DNA from: Vicinamibacteria bacterium
GTDB lineage: Bacteria > Acidobacteriota > Vicinamibacteria > Vicinamibacterales > UBA2999
Direction: 5' to 3'
Length of the DNA stretch: 17,627 nt
Assembly: GCA_025938035.1 (NCBI GenBank)
Contig: JAICQE010000085.1
Span: 1-17,627 of the forward strand
Shown here one piece after another: positions 4,604 through 11,762 of this stretch. The position numbers and the translations under genes were made by a program. Below the pieces are notes generated by a model, which was given only the letters and a program-made list of their open reading frames with translations, searched no databases and was not told the DNA's origin. How positions within the stretch are numbered: the stretch's first letter is position 1; every line of letters begins with the position of its first letter.

Positions 4604-6889
4604 ATGGATCTCCTCGGATGGCGCCGCAAGCCGCAAGCCGAGAACAGGGACACCGCGGACGCCGGCGGGCTGCCGTCGCGGATTAACCACTATCGCGTGC
4701 GGCGCATGCTCGGACACGGCGGGATGGGCGTTGTCTACCTGGCCGAGGACGAGCGGCTCGGCCGCGACGTGGCGCTGAAGGTGCTGCGCGACAATTCGTC
4801 GGACCCCACGGCGCGCGTACGGCTCGTTCGCGAGGCGCGCATTGCAGCCGGCATCTCGCACCCGCTGATTTGCCAGGTCTTCGAGCTGGGCGAGTGGAAC
4901 GACCAGCCGTTCATCGCGATGGAGCTCGTCGATGGTGAACCGCTCGCGGCGCGGCTGACGAATGGGGCGCTCCCGCCGGCCGAAGCGCTGCGCATCGCCG
5001 TGGCCGTCGTCGAGGCGCTCGGGGTGCTCCATCGCCGCGGAATCATGCACCGCGACCTGAAGCCGTCGAACGTCTTCGTGACGGACACGGGCGTCAAGGT
5101 GCTGGACTTCGGTCTCGCCAGGCCGGTCAGCACGCCGCCCGAGGATGAAACGGCCGATCAGATCACCCACTCCGGTGTCTTTCTCGGCACGCCCCGCTAT
5201 GCCGCACCCGAACAGCTGCTCGGCGACGAGGTTGACGAACGCGCCGATCTGTTCTCCGCAGGCGTGGTCCTCTTCGAGATGCTGGCCGGCCGGCCGCCGT
5301 TTTCGGGCAAGACGCTGGCGGCAATCGCGCAATCGGTGCTGCACGAAGCGCCCCCTGTCCTGACCGGTTCGCCGGCGGTATCGGCCGCGGATCGCATTCT
5401 CCATCGCGCGTTGTCGAAGAAGCCGGAGGAGCGGTACCCGAGCGCTGACACGCTCGTCGCCGATCTGCGCGCGGCGCTGCAGCTGGCCGCGGATGATTCG
5501 GTGGCGGAAGCCAGGCCGATGCTGCGATTGGCCGTCCTGCCGTTCCGGTTGCTGAAGCGCGACCCGGACACCGACTACCTCGGGCTGAGCCTGGCCGACG
5601 CGCTGGTCAGCTCGCTCTCGGGTCTCGAATCGCTGGTCGTGCGTTCGACCCTGAAGACCGCGCGCTACGCCAACACGGTGCCCGACCTCGAGGCGGTTGC
5701 CGCCACTCTTGCGGTTGACGTCGTGCTGACCGGCTCGATGCTTCGCTCGCAGGATCAGGTCAGGGTCAGCGCGGAGCTTGTCTCCGTGCCTGCCGGCGAC
5801 GTCTGGTGGTCGCAGACGACGCATGTGCCGCTCGACGCGGTGATCGACCTGCACGACGAGCTCGCCCGGCGCGTGATCGCGTCGCTGCCGCTGACGACGC
5901 AGGATCGCAACTACCGGCCGCGTGCCGCCGGCAACGCCAAGGCCTTCGATCTGTACCTGCACGGCATGCGTCTGCGCGGCGAGACCGCCAGCTGGCGGCC
6001 GGCGCATGTCTTCTTCGAGCAGTGTCTGGCGCTCGATCCGGCCTTCGCGCCGGCGTGGGCCGAACGCGGACGGCTCGAGCGTCTGTTCGGCAAGTACGAG
6101 GATCCCGCGCAGCTCGCGCGCGCCGAGTCGTCGTTCCTGCGCGCGCTGGAGCTCGATCCCGAAAACGGCGCGGCCCAGCTGTATTACGCGCAGCTCGAAA
6201 TCGATCTCGGCCGGCTCGACGCGGCGCTGGCGCGCCTGCTCGAGCGCGTGCGGCATCGGCGCGCCGAACCGCACATTTACGCCGCGCTGGTGCACGCCTG
6301 CCGGTATGGTGGCCTGCTCGACGAATCGCTGGCCGCCCACCGGCACGCACAGCGCCTCGACCCGACGGTCTCGACCAGCGTGCATCACACCTATTACATG
6401 CAGGGCGACTACGAGCAGGCGCTCGCATCCGCGGAGAACGTCAACGATCCGTTCGAAGCACGGGTGGTGTGGGCGCTTGGCCGCGACGGGGACGCGCTCG
6501 AACGCGCGCGCCGTGAGGAAGAACGGTTTGCGTCGGTGCCGACGATGCGGGCGTTCTCGTCGGCGGTGCACGCGGCCATCGAAGGCCGCCTCGAGGAGGG
6601 CGTGGTCGAGCTTGACCGGATTGCGACATCGAGTTTTGCCGATGGCGAAGGGTTGTTCTACATAGCCGGGATCTATGTCAGGCTCGGACAGCCTCATCGT
6701 GCGGTCGAGTTGCTGGCACGGGCGATCGACTCCGGATTCCTCTGCGCGCGCGGCTTTGAAACGGACGTCTATCTCGAGCCGCTTCGCGCGATGGCCGAAT
6801 GGCAGCCTCTGCTCGAGAAACTCGAGGTGAAGAGACGCCGCGTCATGAACGAGTTCGTGCGTGCCGGAGGGCGGGCGATGCTGGCGTAG
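4604..6889 (+). CDS. Ser/Thr protein kinase with TolB-like and TPR regions
   Basis: This 761-residue protein opens with a complete Hanks-type kinase domain (residues 30-292): Gly loop GHGGMGVVY (37-45), ATP-binding K59, E77, catalytic HRDLKPSN (149-156, D151), DFG (168-170), an activation-loop GTPRYAAPE (195-203) and a C-lobe Arg in KKPEERYPS. A TolB/FlgO-like alpha-beta domain follows (308-425, starting LAVLPF), then TPR helices to about residue 745. It should phosphorylate Ser/Thr of unknown partners, with the C-terminal regions for protein contacts. No transmembrane helix separates the kinase from the TolB-like part, unlike many receptor kinases of this class, so it looks cytosolic. ATG 4604 follows a TACACT box and lacks a ribosome binding site. 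The TIGR03435 gene begins 48 nt downstream and may be co-transcribed. Confidence 0.92.
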   Translation: MDLLGWRRKPQAENRDTADAGGLPSRINHYRVRRMLGHGGMGVVYLAEDERLGRDVALKVLRDNSSDPTARVRLVREARIAAGISHPLICQVFELGEWNDQPFIAMELVDGEPLAARLTNGALPPAEALRIAVAVVEALGVLHRRGIMHRDLKPSNVFVTDTGVKVLDFGLARPVSTPPEDETADQITHSGVFLGTPRYAAPEQLLGDEVDERADLFSAGVVLFEMLAGRPPFSGKTLAAIAQSVLHEAPPVLTGSPAVSAADRILHRALSKKPEERYPSADTLVADLRAALQLAADDSVAEARPMLRLAVLPFRLLKRDPDTDYLGLSLADALVSSLSGLESLVVRSTLKTARYANTVPDLEAVAATLAVDVVLTGSMLRSQDQVRVSAELVSVPAGDVWWSQTTHVPLDAVIDLHDELARRVIASLPLTTQDRNYRPRAAGNAKAFDLYLHGMRLRGETASWRPAHVFFEQCLALDPAFAPAWAERGRLERLFGKYEDPAQLARAESSFLRALELDPENGAAQLYYAQLEIDLGRLDAALARLLERVRHRRAEPHIYAALVHACRYGGLLDESLAAHRHAQRLDPTVSTSVHHTYYMQGDYEQALASAENVNDPFEARVVWALGRDGDALERARREEERFASVPTMRAFSSAVHAAIEGRLEEGVVELDRIATSSFADGEGLFYIAGIYVRLGQPHRAVELLARAIDSGFLCARGFETDVYLEPLRAMAEWQPLLEKLEVKRRRVMNEFVRAGGRAMLA

Positions 6890-6893
6890 AGAG

Positions 6894-6935
6894 CGGATCA
6901 GGGATCAGGGATCAGGGATCAGGGATCGGGGATCG
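6894..6935 (+). repeat. Six-unit GGGATCA heptamer array
   Basis: Six perfectly phased 7-mers are seen: CGGATCA, GGGATCA three times, then GGGATCG twice. The array fills nearly the whole 48-bp gap between the kinase stop and ATG 6938. Its last unit gives GGGG ending 6 nt before that ATG, so it may serve as the ribosome binding site. A related array occurs at 10992-11019. Confidence 0.85.
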
Positions 6936-6937
6936 CG

Positions 6938-7777
6938 ATGCATCGAGCACACCTCGTCGTCAGCCTGGTCACGCTCGCGGCTGCCGCCGTGGGCGCGCAG
7001 GAGCGCATTCCGGCCGCGGCTCCACAGAACGGCCCGCGGTTCGACGTCGTCTCCATCAAGCGAAGCCAGACCAAGGACACGGATACGAGCTGGGGCGTTC
7101 AGCCCGGAGGCCGCTGGCGGATGCACAACCTCGCGGTGTCGGTTCTCATTCGGGAGGCGTTTCCCGCACAAGTCAACGATTTGATTGGCGCGCCAGACTG
7201 GGTCACGTCCGACCGCTACGATATCGAAGCGCGCGCTGAAGGCAACCCGACGCGTGAGCAGATGCGGCCGATGCTGCAGACGCTGCTGGCGGAGCGATTT
7301 CAGTTCGCCGCGCACTATGAAACCGTCGAACGTCCGGTCTTCGCGCTGGTCGTCGCCAGGACCGACGGACGAACCAGGCCGGGGCTGGTCCGCTCGTCCA
7401 TCGACTGTGCGGCGTTGGCAGCCGCACGCCGCGAGAACCGCGAGCCGGACGTTCCGGCGCCGGCCAATGGTGCGCGTCCGTGCGCGTGGAGCGCCAGCTA
7501 CGGCCCGGACGGCGTTACCGTTCGCTTCGGTGGGCTGCCGCTATCCCGACTCGCGGAAAGCGTCGGAACCCCGGACGGCCGCGTCATCCTCGACCGGACC
7601 GGGCTGACTGGTGGATACGAATTCACCCTGACATTCACTCAGCAGCCGGCGCCGGGCGACGGCAATGCGTCGCTCTTCACTGCCCTCGAGGAGCAGCTCG
7701 GACTCAAGCTGGTCCCCGACCGCGCGCCGCTCAGGGTGCTGGCCGTCGATCGCATCGAGCGGCCTGCCGAGAATTAG
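6938..7777 (+). CDS. TIGR03435-family secreted protein
   Basis: This 279-residue protein has a short signal peptide (residues 1-20, ending VGAQ) and then the characteristic layout of TIGR03435 proteins. The pieces are FDVVSIKRS near the N-terminus, GGRWRMHNLAVSVLIREAF, a TLLAERFQFAAHYETVERPVFAL segment, and the C-terminal block DRTGLTGGYEFTLTF ... LEEQLGLKLVPDRAPLRVLAVDRIERP. The family is abundant in Acidobacteria and its function is unknown; some members sit next to BlaR-like or kinase signalling genes. Two Cys (C153 and C181) in the variable middle could form a disulfide. ATG 6938 sits directly after the heptamer array. It lies just downstream of the kinase and may be its operon partner, which is an inference from spacing. 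Confidence 0.85.
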   Translation: MHRAHLVVSLVTLAAAAVGAQERIPAAAPQNGPRFDVVSIKRSQTKDTDTSWGVQPGGRWRMHNLAVSVLIREAFPAQVNDLIGAPDWVTSDRYDIEARAEGNPTREQMRPMLQTLLAERFQFAAHYETVERPVFALVVARTDGRTRPGLVRSSIDCAALAAARRENREPDVPAPANGARPCAWSASYGPDGVTVRFGGLPLSRLAESVGTPDGRVILDRTGLTGGYEFTLTFTQQPAPGDGNASLFTALEEQLGLKLVPDRAPLRVLAVDRIERPAEN

Positions 7778-7780
7778 GCC

Positions 7781-7870
7781 GGAGGCCTCCTCAAGGTCGG
7801 TCCTCGCGAGAAGGAACAGTTGCTCGGCGCCCTTGGTCCGATGAAGACCGACATCGTCGAGCGCCGCTAG
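7781..7870 (+). pseudogene. 3' remnant of a truncated-globin-like gene
   Basis: Directly after the stop of the TIGR03435 gene, the same frame reads GGLLKVGPREKEQLLGALG followed by PMKTDIVERR and a stop at 7868-7870. This resembles the last helix region of group 1 truncated haemoglobins, where a V-P-x-x-E-x-x-x-L-L-x-x-x-x-P-x-x-x-D-I-V pattern is common. No start codon, haem pocket or upstream part is present, so it would be a decayed gene end. The match is short and read by eye. A chance frame is possible but less likely given the protein-like composition. Confidence 0.4.
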
Positions 7871-7891
7871 CGGCTCGCCCCACATGCGAGT

Positions 7892-9382
7892 CTAGGGCCT
7901 CAGGGCGCGGTCGGCTTCGGCGCCGAGCCGCGAGAGCAGCGGCAGCAGCGCCTCGACGTCCGCCTGCGACGTCCGGAAGTTGACGATGCAGGCGCGCAGG
8001 GCGAAGCGGCCGTTCACCATCGCGTTGGACAGAAAGGCGTCGCCGCTGCGCTCCACCCGCGACAGCAGTTCCTGATTCAGGCGCTGCAGGTAGTCCTCGG
8101 CATCCGGCGAGTCCGCCAGATCGCGCGGCACATAACGGAACGTCGTGATGCTGAGGTGCTGTGTCAACGCCTCGAAATCCGGGTGCTCCCGCACGAGCGC
8201 GTGCAGGTGTCTCGACAAACGCATGTCGTCGTCGATCATCTGCCGGTAGCCGGACCATCCAACCTGCCGCAGCGCCAGCCACACCTTCAGCGCCCTGAAC
8301 CCGCGCGAGTTCTGCGGGCCGTAGTCGAAGTAGTTCGTCACCTCGTGATCGAAGTGGTAGTAGCTCGGATGGTACGAGAACGCGCGCAGCAGATCGCCGC
8401 GCCGCCGCACCAGCGCGCAGCCGGCCTCGAGCGGCGCGTACAGCCACTTGTGCGGATCGACGGCCACCGAATCGGCCTCGCTCAGCGCGCGCAGATCGGC
8501 TGGTGCACCGGGCACGCGCGCCGCGAGCGCGCCGTAGGCGCCGTCGACATGGAACCAGACGTCGTGACGGCGGCAGACGGCCGCCATGTCGGCCAGCGGA
8601 TCGACGACACCCGTGGAGACGGTTCCGGCCGTGCCGACGGCCAGGAACGGCAGCGCGCCGGCATCGCGGTCGGCGGCGATCCGCCGCTCCAGCGCGCCGG
8701 CGTCGACGCGCTGCGCGCCGTCGACGTCGATCCAGCGGATCGCATCGGTGCCGAGGCCGAACAGATCGGCGGCCTTCTGAATCCAGGTGTGCGTCTCGGT
8801 GGACGCGTACACGTGCAGCGCCGCCGGCGCGCCGCGCAGGCCGCCGGTTCGTACCTCCGCCGCCTTTGCCGCCCGCGCGGCGAGAAAGCAGACGAAGTTC
8901 GCCATGTTGCCGCCGCTCACCAGGATGCCGTCGCCGCCGGCGGGAAATCCAATCAGCTCGGCAATCCAGCGGATCGTCTGCGCCTCGATCTCGGTGGCGG
9001 CGGGCGACAGGCGCCACGCGCCGACATTCTGGTTGACGGCCGACGCGAGCAGATCCCCAAGAGCGCCAATCGGCGCCGGGCTCGACGTCACGTAGCCGAA
9101 GAAACGCGGATGACCGTTGAAGAGGGAGTGTTGAACGAGCAGGTGCGCCGCGTCCTCGACGAGCGTCCTGGCGTCGCAGCCATCCTGCGGCAGCGGCTGC
9201 TCGGCGCCGACCGCCGCGCGCACGGCGGCTGGAGACTCGTCGTGCACCACAGGACCGCGCGGAAGATCCTCGAGCCAGTCGGCAATCCGGTCGACGAGGT
9301 CGTGCCCCGATGCACGGAACTCGGACGCGCTCATGTCGAGCGGCGCGGCGCGGCGCGTCATCTCGATATCCTTTGTCGACAT
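7892..9382 (-). CDS. PLP-dependent group II amino-acid decarboxylase
   Basis: This 496-residue protein is of the aromatic-amino-acid/glutamate decarboxylase fold (AADC-like). Visible residues are ETHTW with H198, which should stack on the cofactor ring; GTAGTVSTG (250-258); HVDGAYG with D280, which should bind the pyridine nitrogen; and DPHKWL with K312, the Schiff-base lysine. The N-terminal segment HPRFFGYVTSSPAPIGALGD (91-110) is typical. It should convert an L-amino acid to an amine and CO2; the substrate (Tyr, Trp, DOPA, Glu, 2,4-diaminobutyrate) cannot be told. ATG 9382 overlaps the PIG-L stop by one base (TGATG), favouring coupling. ATG 9361 is an alternative with AAGGA 8 nt upstream. 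It is the last gene of the four-gene operon. Confidence 0.9.
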   Translation of the reverse strand: MSTKDIEMTRRAAPLDMSASEFRASGHDLVDRIADWLEDLPRGPVVHDESPAAVRAAVGAEQPLPQDGCDARTLVEDAAHLLVQHSLFNGHPRFFGYVTSSPAPIGALGDLLASAVNQNVGAWRLSPAATEIEAQTIRWIAELIGFPAGGDGILVSGGNMANFVCFLAARAAKAAEVRTGGLRGAPAALHVYASTETHTWIQKAADLFGLGTDAIRWIDVDGAQRVDAGALERRIAADRDAGALPFLAVGTAGTVSTGVVDPLADMAAVCRRHDVWFHVDGAYGALAARVPGAPADLRALSEADSVAVDPHKWLYAPLEAGCALVRRRGDLLRAFSYHPSYYHFDHEVTNYFDYGPQNSRGFRALKVWLALRQVGWSGYRQMIDDDMRLSRHLHALVREHPDFEALTQHLSITTFRYVPRDLADSPDAEDYLQRLNQELLSRVERSGDAFLSNAMVNGRFALRACIVNFRTSQADVEALLPLLSRLGAEADRALRP

Positions 9383-10158
9383 CAGCGCAATCCGTCGAGC
9401 AAATCCGACTCGTGCGCGCGTCCGCCGTTCACACGGCTGAACGCACGACAAAACTCCTGCACTCCCCACAGCGCGCGGTGCCGATCAGGCGTCAGCTCGT
9501 AGAGATGCCGATAGACGCTGATCTGCGTGCGATGGCATTGCACCGCATTCCACACGGTCTGCCAGACGGCGCTGGCATCGATCCGAGTGGTGATGGCCCA
9601 GTCCGGCGCCGGCACGGTACGCCGCTCGATTCCGTCAACTTTCACGCTCAGCGTCTTCAGGGCTCCCTGGTACGCGGCCCACGTCGCGGCGCTCCAGGCG
9701 ATGTAGTACAGCTTCGAAACCTGATGCCCCATCGTGGCGGCGCGGACAACGGCCGCCGTCGTCAGCTGCGAGATGGCGACGTGATCGGGGTGGCCGTATG
9801 CGCCGTCGGGACCAAACGTGATCACGACGTGCGGCTTCACGCGGCAGAAGTGCGACGCGATGGCCTCCTGTGCAGCCATCGGATCGACAGAGTCGAGCGT
9901 GCCGTCAGGGTAGCCGAGGACGGCCAGATCGCGAATGCCCAGGATATCCGCCGCGGCCCGCAGCTCCGCTTCCCGCGTCCGTCCGACGACGTCCGGACCT
10001 GGCTGTTCGCCGGCGTCGCCGAACCGCCCGCGCTCGCCGCGCGTCGCGGTGAGGAGCGACGTCTCCACGCCTTCCGCCGCGTACCTGGCCAGCGTTCCGC
10101 CCGTCCCGAGCGACTCGTCGTCGGGGTGGGCGAGAACGCACATCAGTCGGAGCGTCAC
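9382..10158 (-). CDS. PIG-L family N-acetyl-sugar deacetylase
   Basis: This 258-residue protein is close in length to MshB/BshB-type deacetylases. The metal site is clear: AHPDDE (10-15) supplies H11, catalytic D13 and D14, and HPDH (123-126) supplies the third ligand H126; TRGERG (39-44) is the usual second-strand motif. The family removes acetyl groups from N-acetylglucosaminyl substrates, including mycothiol and bacillithiol precursors. The substrate here is unknown. The GTG start at 10158 is chosen because it forms a GTGA overlap with the methyltransferase stop and yields the typical N-terminus MTLRLMCVLAHPDDE; ATG 10143 would remove the first strand. The frame remains open far upstream, but that stretch is the methyltransferase gene. 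Confidence 0.88.
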   Translation of the reverse strand: MTLRLMCVLAHPDDESLGTGGTLARYAAEGVETSLLTATRGERGRFGDAGEQPGPDVVGRTREAELRAAADILGIRDLAVLGYPDGTLDSVDPMAAQEAIASHFCRVKPHVVITFGPDGAYGHPDHVAISQLTTAAVVRAATMGHQVSKLYYIAWSAATWAAYQGALKTLSVKVDGIERRTVPAPDWAITTRIDASAVWQTVWNAVQCHRTQISVYRHLYELTPDRHRALWGVQEFCRAFSRVNGGRAHESDLLDGLR

Positions 10159-10985
10159 CGTGTGATGACCGTCTCCAGATACTCGGCGGGGACGACCAGT
10201 CCCGCCGCCGCCGGCCGGGCGCAGTCTCGCAGCAGCGTCAGGAGGTCTGATTCGAACGCGGCCTGACCGCTTGCGTCGAGGGCGCCGAACGCCTTGTGTA
10301 CCGGCCCGTAGAACATCCGGAAGACCTCCACGAAGTGCTCCGGCGACTCGTACCGGAACGCGAAATCGCGAACGGTATGGTCGATGGCCGATGCGCCGGC
10401 ACACAGGGTCTGGAGGTGATCGCGGGTGCCCCACAGCAACGGAGACTTCACGCCCGCCGGCGGCGGCACATGCTTCGCCACGACGCGGAACATCTTCCCG
10501 AGGAATCCTTCGGGCGTCCACGATGCAAGCCCGATCCTGCCGCCGGGGCGGCAGACGCGCAGCAGCTCGCTCGCCGACTTCGCATGGTCCGGCGCGAACA
10601 TGACGCCGAACGTCGAGAGGACGACGTCGAAGCTGGCGTCCTGGTACGGCAGCGCTTCCGCGTCGGCCACCTCGAACGTGACGTGGAGCCCCTCCGCCTC
10701 GGCGCGGCGGCGGCCGGCATCGAGCAGCGCGGGCACGTAGTCGGTGGACGTGACGTGCGCGAACCGGCGCGCCGCAGCCAGCGTTGCGTTGCCGTTTCCG
10801 GCCGCAACGTCGAGCACCCGCTCGCCGCCGCCGACATCGACGGCCTCGCACAGCAGCTCGCCGACGATCTGCAGCGTCGTGCCGATCACGGCGAAGTCGC
10901 CGGAGGCCCACATCGCCTGTTGTTTGGCTTTGATCGCCGCGAGATCGGGCGCCGCCACAGGTGTGTCCTTCGTTATCGTGGTCAT
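10155..10985 (-). CDS. Class I SAM-dependent methyltransferase
   Basis: This 276-residue protein has the Rossmann-type methyltransferase core: motif I VLDVAAGNGN (57-66), an acidic end of strand 2 at D82, ADAEALPYQDASFDVV (107-122) for the motif II region, and RPGG (146-149) before strand 5. It resembles the UbiE/Methyltransf_11 group acting on small molecules. The acceptor is unknown. ATG 10985 has AGGAG 6 nt upstream, part of which comes from the heptamer repeat in the gap. It is the second gene of the operon and overlaps the deacetylase start by 4 nt. Confidence 0.88.
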   Translation of the reverse strand: MTTITKDTPVAAPDLAAIKAKQQAMWASGDFAVIGTTLQIVGELLCEAVDVGGGERVLDVAAGNGNATLAAARRFAHVTSTDYVPALLDAGRRRAEAEGLHVTFEVADAEALPYQDASFDVVLSTFGVMFAPDHAKSASELLRVCRPGGRIGLASWTPEGFLGKMFRVVAKHVPPPAGVKSPLLWGTRDHLQTLCAGASAIDHTVRDFAFRYESPEHFVEVFRMFYGPVHKAFGALDASGQAAFESDLLTLLRDCARPAAAGLVVPAEYLETVITR

Positions 10986-10991
10986 TGCTTT

Positions 10992-11019
10992 CTCCTGATC
11001 CCTGATCCCTGCTCGCTGC
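10992..11019 (-). repeat. Four-unit heptamer array before the methyltransferase
   Basis: On the minus strand, four phased 7-mers run GCAGCGA, GCAGGGA, TCAGGGA, TCAGGAG. This has the same GGGATCA consensus, and the same orientation relative to the downstream gene, as the array at 6894-6935. The terminal AGGAG is the ribosome binding site for ATG 10985. It occupies nearly the whole gap after the DinB stop. Confidence 0.75.
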
Positions 11020-11021
11020 TT

Positions 11022-11546
11022 TTACGACTGAACCGTGCGCCGCAGGCGAGCCAGATGGTGATAGCTGTGCCGCACGGCGTGGTCCTCGAGAATGAACTGG
11101 CAGGTGACCGGCGCGTCGCTATAGAGCGATGCCGGGGCAGCCTGGGCAAGTTGTTCGTCGCTGAGCTCGCGGATGGCGGCGGCCGCCGCGGCGCTGTTGG
11201 TGCGAACCAGCTGGATCGCCTGTTCCTTGGTGACGGCGGCGTAATCGATCGCGTGCTTCGCGTTCATCGCGTGCACGTCGTCCATGGTCACGCCGGTGAG
11301 CGGTTCGCCCTTGGCGAGCGGCCGCGAGATGTCGATCTCGATCGGATAGACGAAGCCGACGTGGTGCACGATGACGCCCACCGTGCGGCCGTCAGGCAGG
11401 CAGCGGGTCGTCCATTGCGCGTCCGTCAGCGAGGCCGCGAAGTCGGTAAGCGCCCTTGCGCCCTGTTCGAGGCGGTCGGCGAGGGCATCCGCCCGGCGGC
11501 CGGTCAGGACCGAGGCGTTACTCGGGGTCGTAGATGTCTGTGTCAT
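11022..11546 (-). CDS. DinB-family four-helix protein
   Basis: This 174-residue protein has the DinB/YfiT-like length and helical pattern. Probable metal ligands are H61 or H62 in VIVHHVG and the C-terminal pair in EDHAVRHSYHHLARLRR (H156 and H160). Characterised members of the superfamily are metal-dependent thiol transferases (bacillithiol or mycothiol S-transferases), hydrolases or isomerases; the partner here is unknown. ATG 11546 is used because a TAGAGT box lies exactly 8 nt upstream and the longer frame (to 11600) would run across it. No Shine-Dalgarno precedes it. It is the first gene of the operon leading to a methyltransferase, PIG-L deacetylase and decarboxylase. Confidence 0.82.
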   Translation of the reverse strand: MTQTSTTPSNASVLTGRRADALADRLEQGARALTDFAASLTDAQWTTRCLPDGRTVGVIVHHVGFVYPIEIDISRPLAKGEPLTGVTMDDVHAMNAKHAIDYAAVTKEQAIQLVRTNSAAAAAAIRELSDEQLAQAAPASLYSDAPVTCQFILEDHAVRHSYHHLARLRRTVQS

Positions 11547-11554
11547 GACGGGGG

Positions 11555-11560
11555 ACTCTA
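11555..11560 (-). promoter_or_regulatory. -10-like hexamer for the DinB operon
   Basis: TAGAGT on the minus strand ends 8 nt before ATG 11546 (spacer CCCCCGTC, no Shine-Dalgarno). This predicts a leaderless transcript for the four-gene operon. No convincing -35 was seen. Confidence 0.5.
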
Positions 11561-11618
11561 TCAAGGCCGCCCGCCCGCGTGCTTCGCCGGATCGGGTCAT
11601 TTTGCGGGGGCCGCCGAA

Positions 11619-11638
11619 AATGGCCCATTCGGGCCATT
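11619..11638 (-). terminator. Hairpin with T-run after the LuxR gene
   Basis: AATGGCCC (11619-11626) pairs with GGGCCATT (11631-11638) around a 4-nt loop. Read on the minus strand the stem ends in ATTTTC, giving a short U-run. It lies downstream of the LuxR gene and just upstream of the DinB operon promoter, so it may stop read-through. The U-run is only four bases, so strength is uncertain. Confidence 0.5.
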
Positions 11639-11643
11639 GGACA

Positions 11644-11762
11644 GGCCTAAGGCCGAAGGCCCAAGGCCTAAGGGCTGGTCTAGGAGTAAGGGGGCCTCTG
11701 GCTTCGGGTTTCAGGCTTCGGGCTTCGTTCTTCTCTTAGGCCTTAGGCCTTGGCCCTTATGC
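11644..11762. repeat. Degenerate heptamer-phased array
   Basis: The gap reads in phase as seventeen 7-mers. It begins GGCCTAA, GGCCGAA, GGCCCAA, GGCCTAA, passes through GGCTTCG, GGTTTCA, GGCTTCG, GGCTTCG (11700-11727), and ends CTTAGGC, CTTAGGC, CTTGGCC, CTTATGC right at the LuxR stop codon. The two halves are partly inverted: CCAAGGCCTAAGG (11661-11673) is the reverse complement of 11741-11753, so the array can fold back on itself. The middle units are the most degenerate. Confidence 0.75.

Noticed and set aside
4508..6697. 729-codon open frame antisense to the kinase gene
   Set aside because: It is rich in Arg, His and Gln with no domain-like pattern, while the plus strand encodes a complete kinase with all catalytic motifs. 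Long antisense frames are expected in high-GC genes.
6894..6935. Possible CRISPR-like array
   Set aside because: The units are 7 bp with no spacers, and no cas genes are in view; it is a simple tandem repeat.
8156..9502. 448-codon plus-strand frame over the decarboxylase
   Set aside because: The minus strand carries the PLP lysine and other catalytic motifs; the plus frame is Arg/Val-rich shadow sequence.
10159..10911. N-terminal extension of the PIG-L frame to 509 codons
   Set aside because: The extension is the methyltransferase gene in another frame. The GTG at 10158 gives the normal family N-terminus and overlaps the methyltransferase stop.
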